Source: Chloroflexota bacterium (lineage in GTDB: Bacteria > Chloroflexota > FW602-bin22 > JAMCYS01). Taken from it: a DNA stretch of 5,110 bases. Position 1 is the first letter of the stretch. Every line of letters starts with the position of its first letter. The notes under the pieces are model-generated. The model was not told the origin of the DNA and ran no database searches. It saw only the letters and a list, made by a program, of their open reading frames with translations. Shown in pieces: positions 4,993-5,110 of this stretch. The position numbers and the translations under genes were made by a program. The DNA is taken from NCBI GenBank assembly GCA_021847625.1, contig JAJZQK010000319.1, positions 1-5,110 on the forward strand, in the 5' to 3' direction.

Positions 4993-5110
4993 GGGGTCAA
5001 TTGGCCAGGGGTGTCCGTCACGTTTCCGGGAGAGTGGTCCTTGTGGTAGGAGGCGGTTATCGTGGTCGGCCGATGGGCATGTGCCTCCAGGGATGGTGCT
5101 CGGATGGGCG
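4993..5110. other. 118-bp upstream region without a convincing gene
   Basis: On the plus strand AGGAGG (5048-5053) is followed 8 nt later by GTG (5062), which opens a frame to the window edge (17 codons). An ATG at 5072 opens another. Either could be the start of a divergently transcribed gene, but the stretch is too short to recognise a protein. The minus strand also has frames open to the edge, so the tail of an upstream gene is possible too. Confidence 0.3.

Overview
The window is a high-GC bacterial chromosomal segment in which every gene I can support reads from the minus strand. The canonical AGGAGG-type ribosome binding sites, GTG starts, sigma-70-type promoter and GC-rich third codon positions point to a free-living bacterium. 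The protein types and the short palindromic intergenic elements would fit Chloroflexota, Armatimonadota or a deep high-GC Bacillota lineage. That placement is a weak impression, because no phylogenetic marker is present.

In order of transcription, right to left: (i) an extended -10 promoter at 4963-4992, followed by three tandem 7-bp repeats in the predicted 5' leader; (ii) a GntR-type regulator with an FCD ligand domain, 4213-4917; (iii) 54 nt later, a large alkaline-phosphatase-superfamily (phosphodiesterase/nucleotide pyrophosphatase-like) metallohydrolase, 2164-4158; (iv) a 261-nt gap holding two mutually inverted hairpin elements with compensatory base changes and a 13-bp tandem duplication that covers the hydrolase stop codon; (v) a class III PLP aminotransferase, 541-1902; (vi) a 111-nt gap with an 11-bp stem-loop and a 16-bp near-palindrome; (vii) the first 143 codons of a glutamate dehydrogenase, running off the left edge. 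The rightmost 118 nt hold no convincing gene, only a weak candidate for a divergent start.

A reasonable but unproven reading is a small regulated catabolic or salvage locus. The FCD regulator would sense a small carboxylate or amino metabolite, the AP-superfamily enzyme would hydrolyse a phospho(di)ester or related substrate, the aminotransferase would move an amino group off an omega-amino or amino-acid product, and glutamate dehydrogenase would recycle glutamate/2-oxoglutarate and ammonia. Substrates cannot be read from the sequence. The gaps before the aminotransferase and the dehydrogenase are long enough that these may be separate transcription units.

I found no RNA genes, insertion sequences, CRISPR arrays or phage features. 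The protein families are ordinary. The least explained parts are the intergenic palindromes, the leader repeats, the altered FCD metal site and the cysteine-rich segment of the aminotransferase.
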